From: Clostridia bacterium
Lineage (GTDB): Bacteria > Bacillota > Clostridia > Christensenellales > Aristaeellaceae
Assembly: GCA_017527065.1 (NCBI GenBank)
Contig: JAFXQO010000074.1
Location: 87,150 to 151,149 of the forward strand
Length of the DNA stretch: 64,000 nt
Direction of reading: 5' to 3'
Positions 48,554-56,558 of the stretch are shown in pieces. How positions within the stretch are numbered: the first letter of the stretch is position 1; every line of letters starts with the position of its first letter. The position numbers were made by a program, and so were the translations under genes. The notes below the pieces were generated by a model, which saw only the letters and a list, made by a program, of their open reading frames with translations, had not been told where the DNA came from and did not search any database.

Positions 48554-50500
48554 TCAGTGTATCATCAGCGCCGCCCGCTCCACCATGCGCCCCAGCTGCC
48601 CCTCGATGGAGGCCGCGATGTCGCGCACCATGCCCCGGGCCGCGTCGGAGGGCGGGTCCAGCTGCTTGACCAGCTCGGCGCAGATGCCCGCGCGGATGTC
48701 GTCTTTCCGCTTGTTCAGGCCGCGCTTGAAATAGCCCATCGTGAGGAGCCGCCGCATGCCCACGGGCAGCTCGGCCTTGCGCAGCAGGCGCTCGGCCGTC
48801 TCCGTGCCCACGATGCCCGCCACAAGCCCCACCAGGAATCCGCCGATCAGCCCGGGCAGGCCGGTGGCGATCAGCGCCACGCCGCCTCCGCCCAGCACGG
48901 AGGCCAGCACCGTCGCCACGATCAGGTCGATCAGCGCCTTGAACTGATCCATGCGGATGAGGCTGTCGCTGCTGAGCATGATCTGCGCCGCGCCGATGTC
49001 CAGGGAATCCGGCAGGCGCAGCGAGGTGCGCGGCAGGCCGAACCTGTCGCAGATGGGATCGGTCAGCGCCTCGATATCCGGCCGCAGCCGCACCACCCAG
49101 TCGGCCACCGCCGGCCGCAGCGCCGCCTTCATCTCGTCGCTCTTCAGCATCCGCGCCGCGCGCTCGCTCAGCTCCACGCCGATGTCGTCGAAGGTCTTCA
49201 GCCCGCCCCTGCGCCACTGCTCGAACACCTCCGGGGCCACTTCGTCGATCAGTCTGTCGCTGAAGGGCCCGGATACCGCCTGGAACAGCTCCGGCAGCCG
49301 CGCCAGCACCAGGTCCTCCATCTCGTCCGAGCGGATGAGCGCCTCCACCGCTTCGTGGAAGCCCCTGGTCTGCCGGTCGATGCGCAGCGCGTAGCACAGG
49401 CCCCGGGCGATGGCGAATTCCGGCTCCAGCCCGCGCAGCACCTGCGCCTGGGGGAAGACGTCCCGGGCAATGTCCTCGATGAGCGGCATGCGGGACGCGC
49501 CGCCGGTCAGCAGGATGATGCCCGGCTGGTCGCTTCCCAGTTCCCGCGCCGCCGCCTCGAGCGAAGATCGATAGCTGGCTTCAAAGGAGCGCCCGGAGAG
49601 CGCTTCCATGGGCCGCGAGAGGATGTCCGCCATGTCGAAATCGTCGCAGGTGATGTCCAGCGTGACGGGCGTGCGCCCGGCGTACAGCTTCACCGCCGAC
49701 TCCGCCCGCAGGCCGTTGCCGCGCCGCGCCTGGGTGAAGTACATCTCCTTCACCCGCCGCGCCTCGAACTCGCACCGCGCCTCATACTGGGGAAAGCGGC
49801 CGAAGATGTCCTCCAGCTGCCGCCGCTGGGGCGAGCGGCTCACGTTGCGCTCCAGCAGCATCCTGTCCAGCAGGCCCCCGCCCAGGCTCACCTCGCCGAA
49901 ATCCGACGCCACGAGGCTCCGCTCCGCCAAATCGGCCACGAAGGTGAAATCCGTCGTGGAGGAGCCGGCGTCGATGATCAGCGTGGGCAGGGTGAGCAGG
50001 TCGTCCGACACGCGCAGCTCGCCCGATTCCCGCGCGAACATGAACGCTGCCCGGGACTCCGAGACCACCTCGCAGTTCACCATGCCGGCCCGCTCGAACA
50101 GCTTCCTGTACGCCTCGCGGACTTCCTGGGGCCAGCCTGAGGGGCAGCCGACGAAGAAGCACGCCGTCTCCGGGCTGTCCATGCGCCCGTCGGCCACGAG
50201 GGCGTTCATCACCTCCCGGGCGAACATCATCACGAGGCTGCCCGAGGCGGCGGGGTCCTTCAAATATCGGCTCTTGAAGCGCACCTGCAGCCAGTCCACG
50301 CCGGGCAGGTGGCAGGCTTCCTCGCCGATGAACAGCCCCTTTTCCGGATGCGAGGCCAGGGCGGTGATGACGCTCTTGCGCCCGCGCAGCTCGATCATCT
50401 GCGGCTCGGTCTTTTTGCCCGCCCGCATCCAGGCCACGGCGCTTTCGCCATCGCCCAGGTCGAAGCCAAAGTAATCGGTGATTTTGTTCATGTCTTCCAT
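48554..50500 (-). CDS. Membrane-associated Hsp70-like ATPase
   Basis: A 648-residue protein with an Hsp70/actin-fold ATPase: phosphate-1 FDLGDGES (13-20), phosphate-2 IIDAGSSTTDF (175-185) and the adenosine motif LLTGGASRMP (330-339). The canonical DnaK substrate-binding domain is not recognisable. Instead there is a helical region (about 380-515) and a hydrophobic glycine-rich hairpin (about 524-565, VATVLASVLGGGGVALI and GLIGGFLVGLVAGIVG) that should lie in the membrane, then a charged tail. It is a divergent Hsp70 likely to work at the membrane. Three genes upstream, a two-TM protein has a GrpE-like C terminus. ATG 50500 has GGGAG upstream. Confidence 0.8.
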   Translation of the reverse strand: MEDMNKITDYFGFDLGDGESAVAWMRAGKKTEPQMIELRGRKSVITALASHPEKGLFIGEEACHLPGVDWLQVRFKSRYLKDPAASGSLVMMFAREVMNALVADGRMDSPETACFFVGCPSGWPQEVREAYRKLFERAGMVNCEVVSESRAAFMFARESGELRVSDDLLTLPTLIIDAGSSTTDFTFVADLAERSLVASDFGEVSLGGGLLDRMLLERNVSRSPQRRQLEDIFGRFPQYEARCEFEARRVKEMYFTQARRGNGLRAESAVKLYAGRTPVTLDITCDDFDMADILSRPMEALSGRSFEASYRSSLEAAARELGSDQPGIILLTGGASRMPLIEDIARDVFPQAQVLRGLEPEFAIARGLCYALRIDRQTRGFHEAVEALIRSDEMEDLVLARLPELFQAVSGPFSDRLIDEVAPEVFEQWRRGGLKTFDDIGVELSERAARMLKSDEMKAALRPAVADWVVRLRPDIEALTDPICDRFGLPRTSLRLPDSLDIGAAQIMLSSDSLIRMDQFKALIDLIVATVLASVLGGGGVALIATGLPGLIGGFLVGLVAGIVGTETAERLLRKAELPVGMRRLLTMGYFKRGLNKRKDDIRAGICAELVKQLDPPSDAARGMVRDIAASIEGQLGRMVERAALMIH

Positions 50501-50533
50501 GTATCACATACTCCCGTGCGTCGATATACAGGC

Positions 50534-51001
50534 TCACAAGACCTTCCTGACCATGACCGCGCTTTCATCCCGATACGCCACAGAAAAGCCATTCTCCAGA
50601 AACAGCTTCACCGACGGATTGTCCGCGGCGATGTCGTCCCAGAGCGCCGCCACGCCGTTGGCCTTCGCCGCCTTACAGAGCAGAGCGATGCCCCGCGTGC
50701 CGTAGCCCCGGCCCCGGTATTGCGCCATCACGATCACGTTGCAGATATATATGCCCTTTTCCCCTTCGAAGCGGTAGGCGATCTCACCCACGAAGCGGCC
50801 GGTCTCCGCGTCCCGCAGGTAGCGGTAATAGCGCTCCGTCTCGGGAACCTCCAGCCAGCGGCGGTACCACCCGGCCCACTTCTCCCGGGGGAAGGCGATC
50901 GCGCCGCCCCAGGCGGCGTTGTAGGCCATGGTGGCCTCGTCCGCCAGGAGGCGCTCTCTGAAGTCCATTTCATCCAGGGCAGGGCGATAGGCTTCGATCA
51001 T
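50534..51001 (-). CDS. GNAT-family N-acetyltransferase
   Basis: A 155-residue GNAT acetyltransferase (acetyl-CoA to an amine). The acetyl-CoA-binding motif A is VIVMAQYRGRGYGTRGI, followed by NPSVKLFLENGF (motif B). I place the start at ATG 51001, right after GGGAGG; an upstream in-frame start would add 19 residues with no support. Substrate unknown. Confidence 0.85.
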   Translation of the reverse strand: MIEAYRPALDEMDFRERLLADEATMAYNAAWGGAIAFPREKWAGWYRRWLEVPETERYYRYLRDAETGRFVGEIAYRFEGEKGIYICNVIVMAQYRGRGYGTRGIALLCKAAKANGVAALWDDIAADNPSVKLFLENGFSVAYRDESAVMVRKVL

Positions 51002-51134
51002 CTGAAAACCTCCCGGCAGGCCCGTCAAAGCCGCATTTTCCTTCCCGCCGCTTCGCACAGACGCCGTCTCAACTGTTCCACCGGTTTTCGTCCGACAGCG
51101 TCATTTATCCATACATGATAGCGCCTTTCTCCTG

Positions 51135-51779
51135 TCACATGTTTTCATCCGAAAGCCCGAACGCCGCTTCCGCCAGCGCCAGCGTCTCCTCGACCGTCCG
51201 GCGCTCGTCCCGCAGGATGACCTTGAAGCCGGAATGGAGGAAGGCGTCGTAGCGCGCGGGAGAATTGACGCGCTCCAGGCAATGGCGGAAGTTTTCCAGC
51301 GCCGCCTCGGGGTCGGGCTCCTCCATCATCAGCCGGTAGAGGAACTGCTTCTCCCGGTCCGGCCGCTCGAAGAACCGCTTGACGGACACCGCGGGGTCGG
51401 CCAGCATGATGAGCACGTGGTCCCCGTCCGATATTTCCCGCAGCGTTTCGGGGCAGATGTTGGTGTCAACGAACACCTTCCTGCCCTTGCCGGCGATCTC
51501 CTTCAGGATGCGCAGCTCCAGCGTTTCGCACTCCTTCGATGTGCGGTCGATCCACGCCTCGTATTCCTCCGGCGAGCGCCTGACGAAGTCGTGCCAGTCC
51601 TCGAGATCGCGGGTGTAGGTCAGGCCGGGAAATTCGCGGGGGTCCAGCTCCGGCAGCAGCGCGTCGTGGTAGTTCTCCCCGCACTCGACGCCGCCATGTT
51701 TCTCCGCGAGCAGATGTACCATGGTGGATTTCCCGGCGTAGGCTGTGCCGTTGATGAAATACACATCCTCGAATTTCAT
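51135..51779 (-). CDS. P-loop kinase-like ATPase of unknown function
   Basis: A 214-residue protein with a Walker A motif GTAYAGKST (11-19) at the very N terminus after a hydrophobic strand (VYFINGT), and VFVDTNICPETL as a possible Walker B-like strand. This is the layout of small-molecule kinases. Members are usually annotated only as AAA or kinase-like proteins. It starts four bases after the two-TM gene stop and is coupled to it. Confidence 0.7.
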   Translation of the reverse strand: MKFEDVYFINGTAYAGKSTMVHLLAEKHGGVECGENYHDALLPELDPREFPGLTYTRDLEDWHDFVRRSPEEYEAWIDRTSKECETLELRILKEIAGKGRKVFVDTNICPETLREISDGDHVLIMLADPAVSVKRFFERPDREKQFLYRLMMEEPDPEAALENFRHCLERVNSPARYDAFLHSGFKVILRDERRTVEETLALAEAAFGLSDENM

Positions 51780-51782
51780 GCC

Positions 51783-52598
51783 TCACGCCACCTCCGTCGC
51801 CTGGCCGCGGGCCAGCAGCTTTCCTTCCTTCACCAGCGCCGGGCGGATGGTCAGCCCGTCCTCCGTGCCGGGGAACAGCTCGAACCAGTCCCGGCGCTCG
51901 GGCGAATACTCGACCAGCTCCACGCCCTGCTCGTTCAGGGCGTTGGCCAGCTGAGGCGCGGCCTTGAGGGCGTATTCGCCGTCCTGCGTGTAGACCGCCT
52001 CCATCAGCATCTGCACCGGCGTGAGCATATCGCCGGTCAGTTCGGCCCGGCCCGCGCCGGGTAGCGTCTGCTGCTCCTGCACGGCCTGGGAGAGCGCGTC
52101 GTCCATGGCCTGGGCCAGCCGGTCGGTCATGCGCATCAGGTCGTACACGTTGACGCGGGTGCGCGCCTTGAATCCGGCCGCGTCGCCGCCGCTCCGCTTC
52201 AGCCAGGCCTGGCCCACGCCCAGCCCCGCCGAAACCAGCCCCAGCGCGGCCGCCGCGCTCTGCCCGATCAGCAGCATCCACGCCGCCATCAGAAGCCCCG
52301 CGCCGGCCGAAGCCCAGGGCAGCGCCTGGGCGAGCTTCTCCTTTTTTGTCGCTGGCCGGGGCGCTTCGCTCACGTCCGCCTCGGTCACGCTCATCATGAG
52401 CAGCGCCGCCTGCCTGGCCGCCTCGAACAGCCGGTCCGTCTCCCGGCGCAGCGCCGGGGTGTCGGCCTCCGCCCGCGCCTCGATGCGCAGCCGCTCCAGC
52501 GTCCGCCCCAGGCAGTCCGCCGCCGCCTTCACATCCTCGCACGCCGTGAGCTCCCGCTCAAGCGACTCCCGGCGGGATTCGTATTTTTCCCGTATCAT
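51783..52598 (-). CDS. Two-TM protein with GrpE-like C terminus
   Basis: A 271-residue protein. Residues 1-75 are predicted coiled coil (KYESRRESLERELTACEDV), residues about 93-132 form two membrane helices, and the C-terminal part has a helical stretch (about 150-222) followed by GVELVEYSPERRDWFELF and IRPALVKEGKLLARGQA (224-267). The last element resembles the beta-domain of GrpE nucleotide-exchange factors, where an RPA(L/M)V strand is conserved. A role as membrane partner of the nearby Hsp70-like ATPase is inference. The start at 52598 follows GGGGAGG. Confidence 0.65.
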   Translation of the reverse strand: MIREKYESRRESLERELTACEDVKAAADCLGRTLERLRIEARAEADTPALRRETDRLFEAARQAALLMMSVTEADVSEAPRPATKKEKLAQALPWASAGAGLLMAAWMLLIGQSAAAALGLVSAGLGVGQAWLKRSGGDAAGFKARTRVNVYDLMRMTDRLAQAMDDALSQAVQEQQTLPGAGRAELTGDMLTPVQMLMEAVYTQDGEYALKAAPQLANALNEQGVELVEYSPERRDWFELFPGTEDGLTIRPALVKEGKLLARGQATEVA

Positions 52599-52623
52599 GG
52601 TGTCCTCCCCTGATGGATCAGGT

Positions 52624-53532
52624 TTACAGCCGCTTTTGCAGATAGTACCGCCTGTGTCCCGGCGGCACGTCTTCCAGCGTGCCGAACAGCGCGTAGCCCT
52701 GTTTTTCGTAGAACCCGCGCGCCTGGAAGTCGAAGGTGTCCAGGTGCGCGAGATAAGCGCCCTGCCGCCTGGCCTCGTCCTCCACAGCCCGCAGAAGCTC
52801 CAGGCCCACGCCCTGCCGCCGCCAGGGCTCGTCCACCCACAAAAGCTCGACATACAACACGCGCCAGCCGTACATCACCGCGCTGCATCCCGCGATGATC
52901 TTCCCGTTTTCGTCCACGACCTTCCGGCTCATGTCCACCCAGGGCCGCGGCTGCGTGAAAGGCACCTGCGAGGCGTTGTAGGCGTTGATGCCGTCGGCGA
53001 CGGCCTTGATGTCGTCCTCCGAGCAGGGCTCGATGCGCCGCCCCGCGCCGCCTTTCAGCTCCTTCAGATACATCACGTCGCACCCGAAGTGCCCGGTCCG
53101 GCCCAGGGGCTCGGCGATGCGGTGAAACCCGTGCTTTTCATAAAAGCGGTGGGCCGCCTTCATGTTGCCGAAGGTCTCCAGGTAGCACTTTTCATAGCGT
53201 TCCCGCGCGAAGGCCAGCGCCTCCGCCATGAGCCGCCGCGCCGCGCCGGTGCCGCGGGCCTCGGGCAGGCAGTACATTTTCTGCAATTCGCACACGCCCG
53301 GCACGCCGGGCAGCTCGCCGACGCCCGCGCCGCCCACGACCCGGCCGCTTTCATTCTCGGCCACCCAGTATTTGCGGCCCTCGCTGCGATAGACCTCCGA
53401 AAAGCGCCCCAGGTCCGGATCCATCCAGGCCGTGCCAGGGCGGTCTCCGCCGAACTCGACGAGGCAGGCGCGGATGACCGCCTCGACCGCCGCGTTGTCC
53501 CGCGGTTCAATTTCGCGAATGATGTAGTTCAT
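52624..53532 (-). CDS. Tandem GNAT acetyltransferase
   Basis: A 302-residue protein with two GNAT domains. The first (1 to about 155) has ELQKMYCLPEARGTGAARRL and NMKAAHRFYEKHGF. The second (about 165-302) has VELLWVDEPWRRQGVGLELL and FQARGFYEKQGYALFG. Both carry intact acetyl-CoA loops, so this looks like a fusion of two acetyltransferases. Substrates unknown. It follows recO by 11 bases. Confidence 0.85.
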   Translation of the reverse strand: MNYIIREIEPRDNAAVEAVIRACLVEFGGDRPGTAWMDPDLGRFSEVYRSEGRKYWVAENESGRVVGGAGVGELPGVPGVCELQKMYCLPEARGTGAARRLMAEALAFARERYEKCYLETFGNMKAAHRFYEKHGFHRIAEPLGRTGHFGCDVMYLKELKGGAGRRIEPCSEDDIKAVADGINAYNASQVPFTQPRPWVDMSRKVVDENGKIIAGCSAVMYGWRVLYVELLWVDEPWRRQGVGLELLRAVEDEARRQGAYLAHLDTFDFQARGFYEKQGYALFGTLEDVPPGHRRYYLQKRL

Positions 53533-53543
53533 TGCGTCTCTCC

Positions 53544-54269
53544 TTACGGTAATTCAGGCATGTCCGATTTGATGCGCCGCTCGATGCGCCGGGTGACGAA
53601 GGGCCGGTACAGCCGCGCGGCCTCGGGCCAGTCGGGATGCCCCTCCAGCTTCGGCACGGCGGTGTAGTCGGTCTGGGCGGCGCGCCAGATGATGCGGCGC
53701 GCGCCGTGGGATATGCGCGGGGCGTTCGGGCTGCACAGGCCGCAGGCCACGCCGCCCTTCTCCTCGTCGAAGCGCGCGTCGGCCGGATCGGGCTCCCGGC
53801 CGCACACCACGCAGCGCTCCATCTGGGGCGTGTAGCCCATCAGCGGCATGTAGCGCATTTCAAAGCTGGCGGTGAGCAGCGCGGCGGGCAGCTGGGAATA
53901 GGCGAGGTGCGCCAGCGCCTTGAGCAGTAGCATAAACAGGCCCGGCGCTTCCTGCTCGGGAAGCGCCGCGGCGTCGGCCAGGCTCAGGTAGTATATGCCG
54001 TGGATCAGGCGGTCGTAGTCGAAGCGCAGGTCGTAAAAGCTGTCGCGGATGTCGCACTGGGTGATGGAATGGCGCTCGCCCGTGATGTTGATGGTGAACT
54101 GCCCGGCGCAGAACACCTCCGTGGCGTTCAGAAGCGCCGACTTCGGCCGCCGGCAGCCCCGCGCGATGGCGTCGATGCGCCCATGCTCGGGCGAAAACAG
54201 CGTGACCATGCGGTCGTAGTCGCGGTAGTCCGCGCGCCGGAGCACGATGGCGTCCGTTGTGTAAAGCAT
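53544..54269 (-). CDS. recO: DNA repair protein RecO
   Basis: A 241-residue RecO, which loads RecA onto SSB-coated DNA with RecR. It has an N-terminal OB fold (TTDAIVLRRADYRDYDRMVTL), the GCRRPKSALLNATEVFCAG segment and a zinc site with CVVCG and CGLC near residues 160-190. It is in its conserved place after era. The start at 54269 overlaps nothing and lies two bases before the end of era. Confidence 0.93.
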   Translation of the reverse strand: MLYTTDAIVLRRADYRDYDRMVTLFSPEHGRIDAIARGCRRPKSALLNATEVFCAGQFTINITGERHSITQCDIRDSFYDLRFDYDRLIHGIYYLSLADAAALPEQEAPGLFMLLLKALAHLAYSQLPAALLTASFEMRYMPLMGYTPQMERCVVCGREPDPADARFDEEKGGVACGLCSPNAPRISHGARRIIWRAAQTDYTAVPKLEGHPDWPEAARLYRPFVTRRIERRIKSDMPELP

Positions 54270-54270
54270 G

Positions 54271-55164
54271 TTATTCCTCGTAGCCGGTGGCGCGCAGGTC
54301 GCTCTCCCGGTTGCGCCAGTCCTCACGCACCTTCACCCACAGCTTGAGCATCACCTTGGTGCCCATCATGCGCTCGATGTCGGCGCGGGCCGCCGCGCCG
54401 ATGTCATGCAGCATACGGCCCTGCTTGCCGATGATGATCGACTTGTGGCTGGCGCGCTCGCAGTAGATGTTGGCGTGAATCTCGGTGAGGTTGTCGGACA
54501 GCTTCGTGATGGCCAGCATCTCCACGCCGATGCCGTGGGGGATCTCTTCCCGCAGGTTTAAGAGCGCCTTCTCCCGGATGATTTCCGCGCAGATCAGCCG
54601 CTCGGGCTGGTCGGTCATCATGTCGTCCGGGAAGTACTTCGGCCCCTCGGGCATGGCCTGCGCCAGCAGGTCCAGCAACGTGTCCATGTTGTCGCCCCGC
54701 TGGGCCGACACGGTCACGATCTGGTCGAAGGCCAGATCGTGCAGCGTGTCCAGCTGCGGCATGAGCTTTTCGGGCGTCGCCAGGTCCACCTTGTTCACCG
54801 CCAGGAAGCGGGGGCAGTTCATGGTGAGCACGTCCTCCATCACCGCCCGGTCGCCCGCGCCGATGTGCTGCGCGTCCACCACGCAGAGCACCGCGTCCAC
54901 GCCCTCGCGGGCCTCGGAAGCCTGCTTCATCATGAATTCGCCCAGCTTGTTGCGGGGCTTGTGAAGGCCCGGCGTGTCCACAAACACGATCTGCCAGTCC
55001 TCCCGCGTGGCCACGCCCAGTATCTTGTTTCTCGTGGTCTGGGGCTTGTTCGACACGATGGCCACCTTCTCGCCCACGAACCGGTTCATGATGCTCGACT
55101 TGCCCACGTTGGGCCGCCCGATGATCGCCACGAACCCCGAATGAAACGCCTTCTTTTCCGCCAT
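54271..55164 (-). CDS. era: GTPase Era
   Basis: A 297-residue Era. G1 GRPNVGKS, G2 around PQTTRNKILG, G3 DTPGLH, G4 NKVD; the C-terminal KH domain has SHKSIIIGKQGRMLHDIGAAAR. It binds the 3' end of 16S rRNA and helps 30S maturation. It lies beyond a small ParB-like gene from ybeY, which it normally follows closely. Confidence 0.97.
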   Translation of the reverse strand: MAEKKAFHSGFVAIIGRPNVGKSSIMNRFVGEKVAIVSNKPQTTRNKILGVATREDWQIVFVDTPGLHKPRNKLGEFMMKQASEAREGVDAVLCVVDAQHIGAGDRAVMEDVLTMNCPRFLAVNKVDLATPEKLMPQLDTLHDLAFDQIVTVSAQRGDNMDTLLDLLAQAMPEGPKYFPDDMMTDQPERLICAEIIREKALLNLREEIPHGIGVEMLAITKLSDNLTEIHANIYCERASHKSIIIGKQGRMLHDIGAAARADIERMMGTKVMLKLWVKVREDWRNRESDLRATGYEE

Positions 55165-55210
55165 AGTATATACCTTCCTTCATCGCGCGCCGTAATATGG
55201 CGCGTCATAA

Positions 55211-55657
55211 TCAAATTGACCCGTCCGCCTTTCCCCGCTCCGCCGCGACCCGCGCCTGCATATCGTCGCACCAGTCGTTCCACAGAACCTGGTACTCCTC
55301 CGCCGGCACCACGCGCCCCGTCAGGTCATACGGGGAGAAGACGCCCCGCGCGCGGCATTCCTTCACGCACGCGCGGTACATGTCCCAGTCCCACTCGTCC
55401 GGCTCCCACATGAGCGGCACGCGCGCCAGTCCCGCCCGGATTGCCGCCACCGCCCGCGTGTGCCCGTCGGTCATCATCAGCGCGCCGTCCAGCAGTTTGA
55501 TCGGGATCGGCTCGAATTCCGACAGGTCGCCGGGATCAAACCACTTCTCGACCTCCGCCAGCTTGCCCGCCGACACCCAGAACTGCGACGGCTGAACGTC
55601 TCGCAGCGTCAGTCCCTCCAACGCCGCGCCGCCAGCCCTTAATTCCCCGTTCCACAT
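55211..55657 (-). CDS. Small ParB-like-fold protein
   Basis: Up to 148 residues. IKLLDGALMMTDGHTRAVAA and ARVPLMWEPDEWDWDMYR resemble ParB/sulfiredoxin-like proteins (the DGHxR signature). It might be a phosphotransferase- or NTPase-like enzyme, but its function is unknown. The first codons (MWNGEL) are encoded by a GGGAAT-type repeat, so the true start may be further downstream. It is inserted between ybeY-cdd and era, where this gene is not usual. Confidence 0.6.
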   Translation of the reverse strand: MWNGELRAGGAALEGLTLRDVQPSQFWVSAGKLAEVEKWFDPGDLSEFEPIPIKLLDGALMMTDGHTRAVAAIRAGLARVPLMWEPDEWDWDMYRACVKECRARGVFSPYDLTGRVVPAEEYQVLWNDWCDDMQARVAAERGKADGSI

Positions 55658-55672
55658 TCCCGATTCCCCATT
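55641..55672 (-). repeat. Solo GGGAAT-type repeat at a gene start
   Basis: Read on the minus strand this is GGGGAATCGGGAATGTGGAA-type text, matching 5541-5570 and 63620-63653. It supplies the apparent first ATG of the small ParB-like gene. Confidence 0.6.
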
Positions 55673-56558
55673 ATTTCAGCAGGTCTTCCGGCCCAAAGGA
55701 ACGGGGCAGCAGCTCCTCCAGCGTGGCCGTATAAAGCGGCCCGCCCTTTTTTCCAACGATCACGCGCATCTTCGGCCCGAACTCCCGCAGGAACTGGCGG
55801 CACAGGCCGCAGGGCCAGGCGGCTTCCTGCTCGGCCGCGATGGCGATGGCGATAAACTTCGTCGCGCCCTCCGACACCGCCTTCACCGCCGCCGTGCGCT
55901 CGGCGCAGATGGTGCCGCCGTAGGAGGCGTTTTCGATGTTGCAGCCGGTGAAGGTCCGCCCGTCCTCCGTCAGGACGCACGCGCCCACCCGGAAACGGGA
56001 ATAGGGCGCGTAGGCCCGCTCCAGCATGGATTCGGCGCGCTCAAACAATTCTTCGTCCGTCAGGAAGCCGCCCTCCCGCGGCAGGGATACGTCCTGCATA
56101 ACCTTCTCCTCCATGGCGCGCATCGCCGCCTTGTCTCCGTCCGTCATGTGGTCGTAGCCGCACAGGTGCAGCATGGCGTGGGCCGTGAGATACCCCAGCT
56201 CCCGCGCCAGGCTGTGGCCGTACTCGGCGGCCTGCTCCCGCGCCCGGTCGATGGAGATGACGATGTCGCCCAGGAAGCACAGCCCGGTCTCCGGGTCGTA
56301 TTCCCGGCGGAGCCGCGCCCTGTCGTCCCTCGCCGTGCCGCCGCGCCAGGCGATGGAAGGAAAGGAGAGCACGTCGGTGGGCCGGTCGACGCCGCGTTCG
56401 GCCCGGTTTATGGCATGGATGGCCTCGTCGTCCACCACGCGCACATACGCGCCCACGCCGTCTATGCCCTCCAGGCGGCAAACGCTTTTCGCCACCCGCT
56501 CCATCAGCGCCGGCGCGTCCTGCGGCAGGCCCCGCGCCGCGCATTCAATGTCAAGCAT
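55671..56558 (-). CDS. ybeY: YbeY endoribonuclease - cytidine deaminase fusion
   Basis: A 295-residue fusion. Residues 1 to about 160 are YbeY, the 16S rRNA 3'-end-maturation RNase, with its metal-binding motif H127-x3-H131-x5-H137 (HAMLHLCGYDH). Residues about 168-295 are a cytidine deaminase: AYAPYSRFRVGA, NASYGGTICAERTAA with zinc ligand Cys218 and proton-shuttling Glu220, and PCGLC (Cys250, Cys253). Both active sites are complete. In most Firmicutes the order is ybeY-dgkA-cdd-era as separate genes; here dgkA is absent and the two enzymes are one polypeptide. There is no frameshift. Confidence 0.92.
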   Translation of the reverse strand: MLDIECAARGLPQDAPALMERVAKSVCRLEGIDGVGAYVRVVDDEAIHAINRAERGVDRPTDVLSFPSIAWRGGTARDDRARLRREYDPETGLCFLGDIVISIDRAREQAAEYGHSLARELGYLTAHAMLHLCGYDHMTDGDKAAMRAMEEKVMQDVSLPREGGFLTDEELFERAESMLERAYAPYSRFRVGACVLTEDGRTFTGCNIENASYGGTICAERTAAVKAVSEGATKFIAIAIAAEQEAAWPCGLCRQFLREFGPKMRVIVGKKGGPLYTATLEELLPRSFGPEDLLK

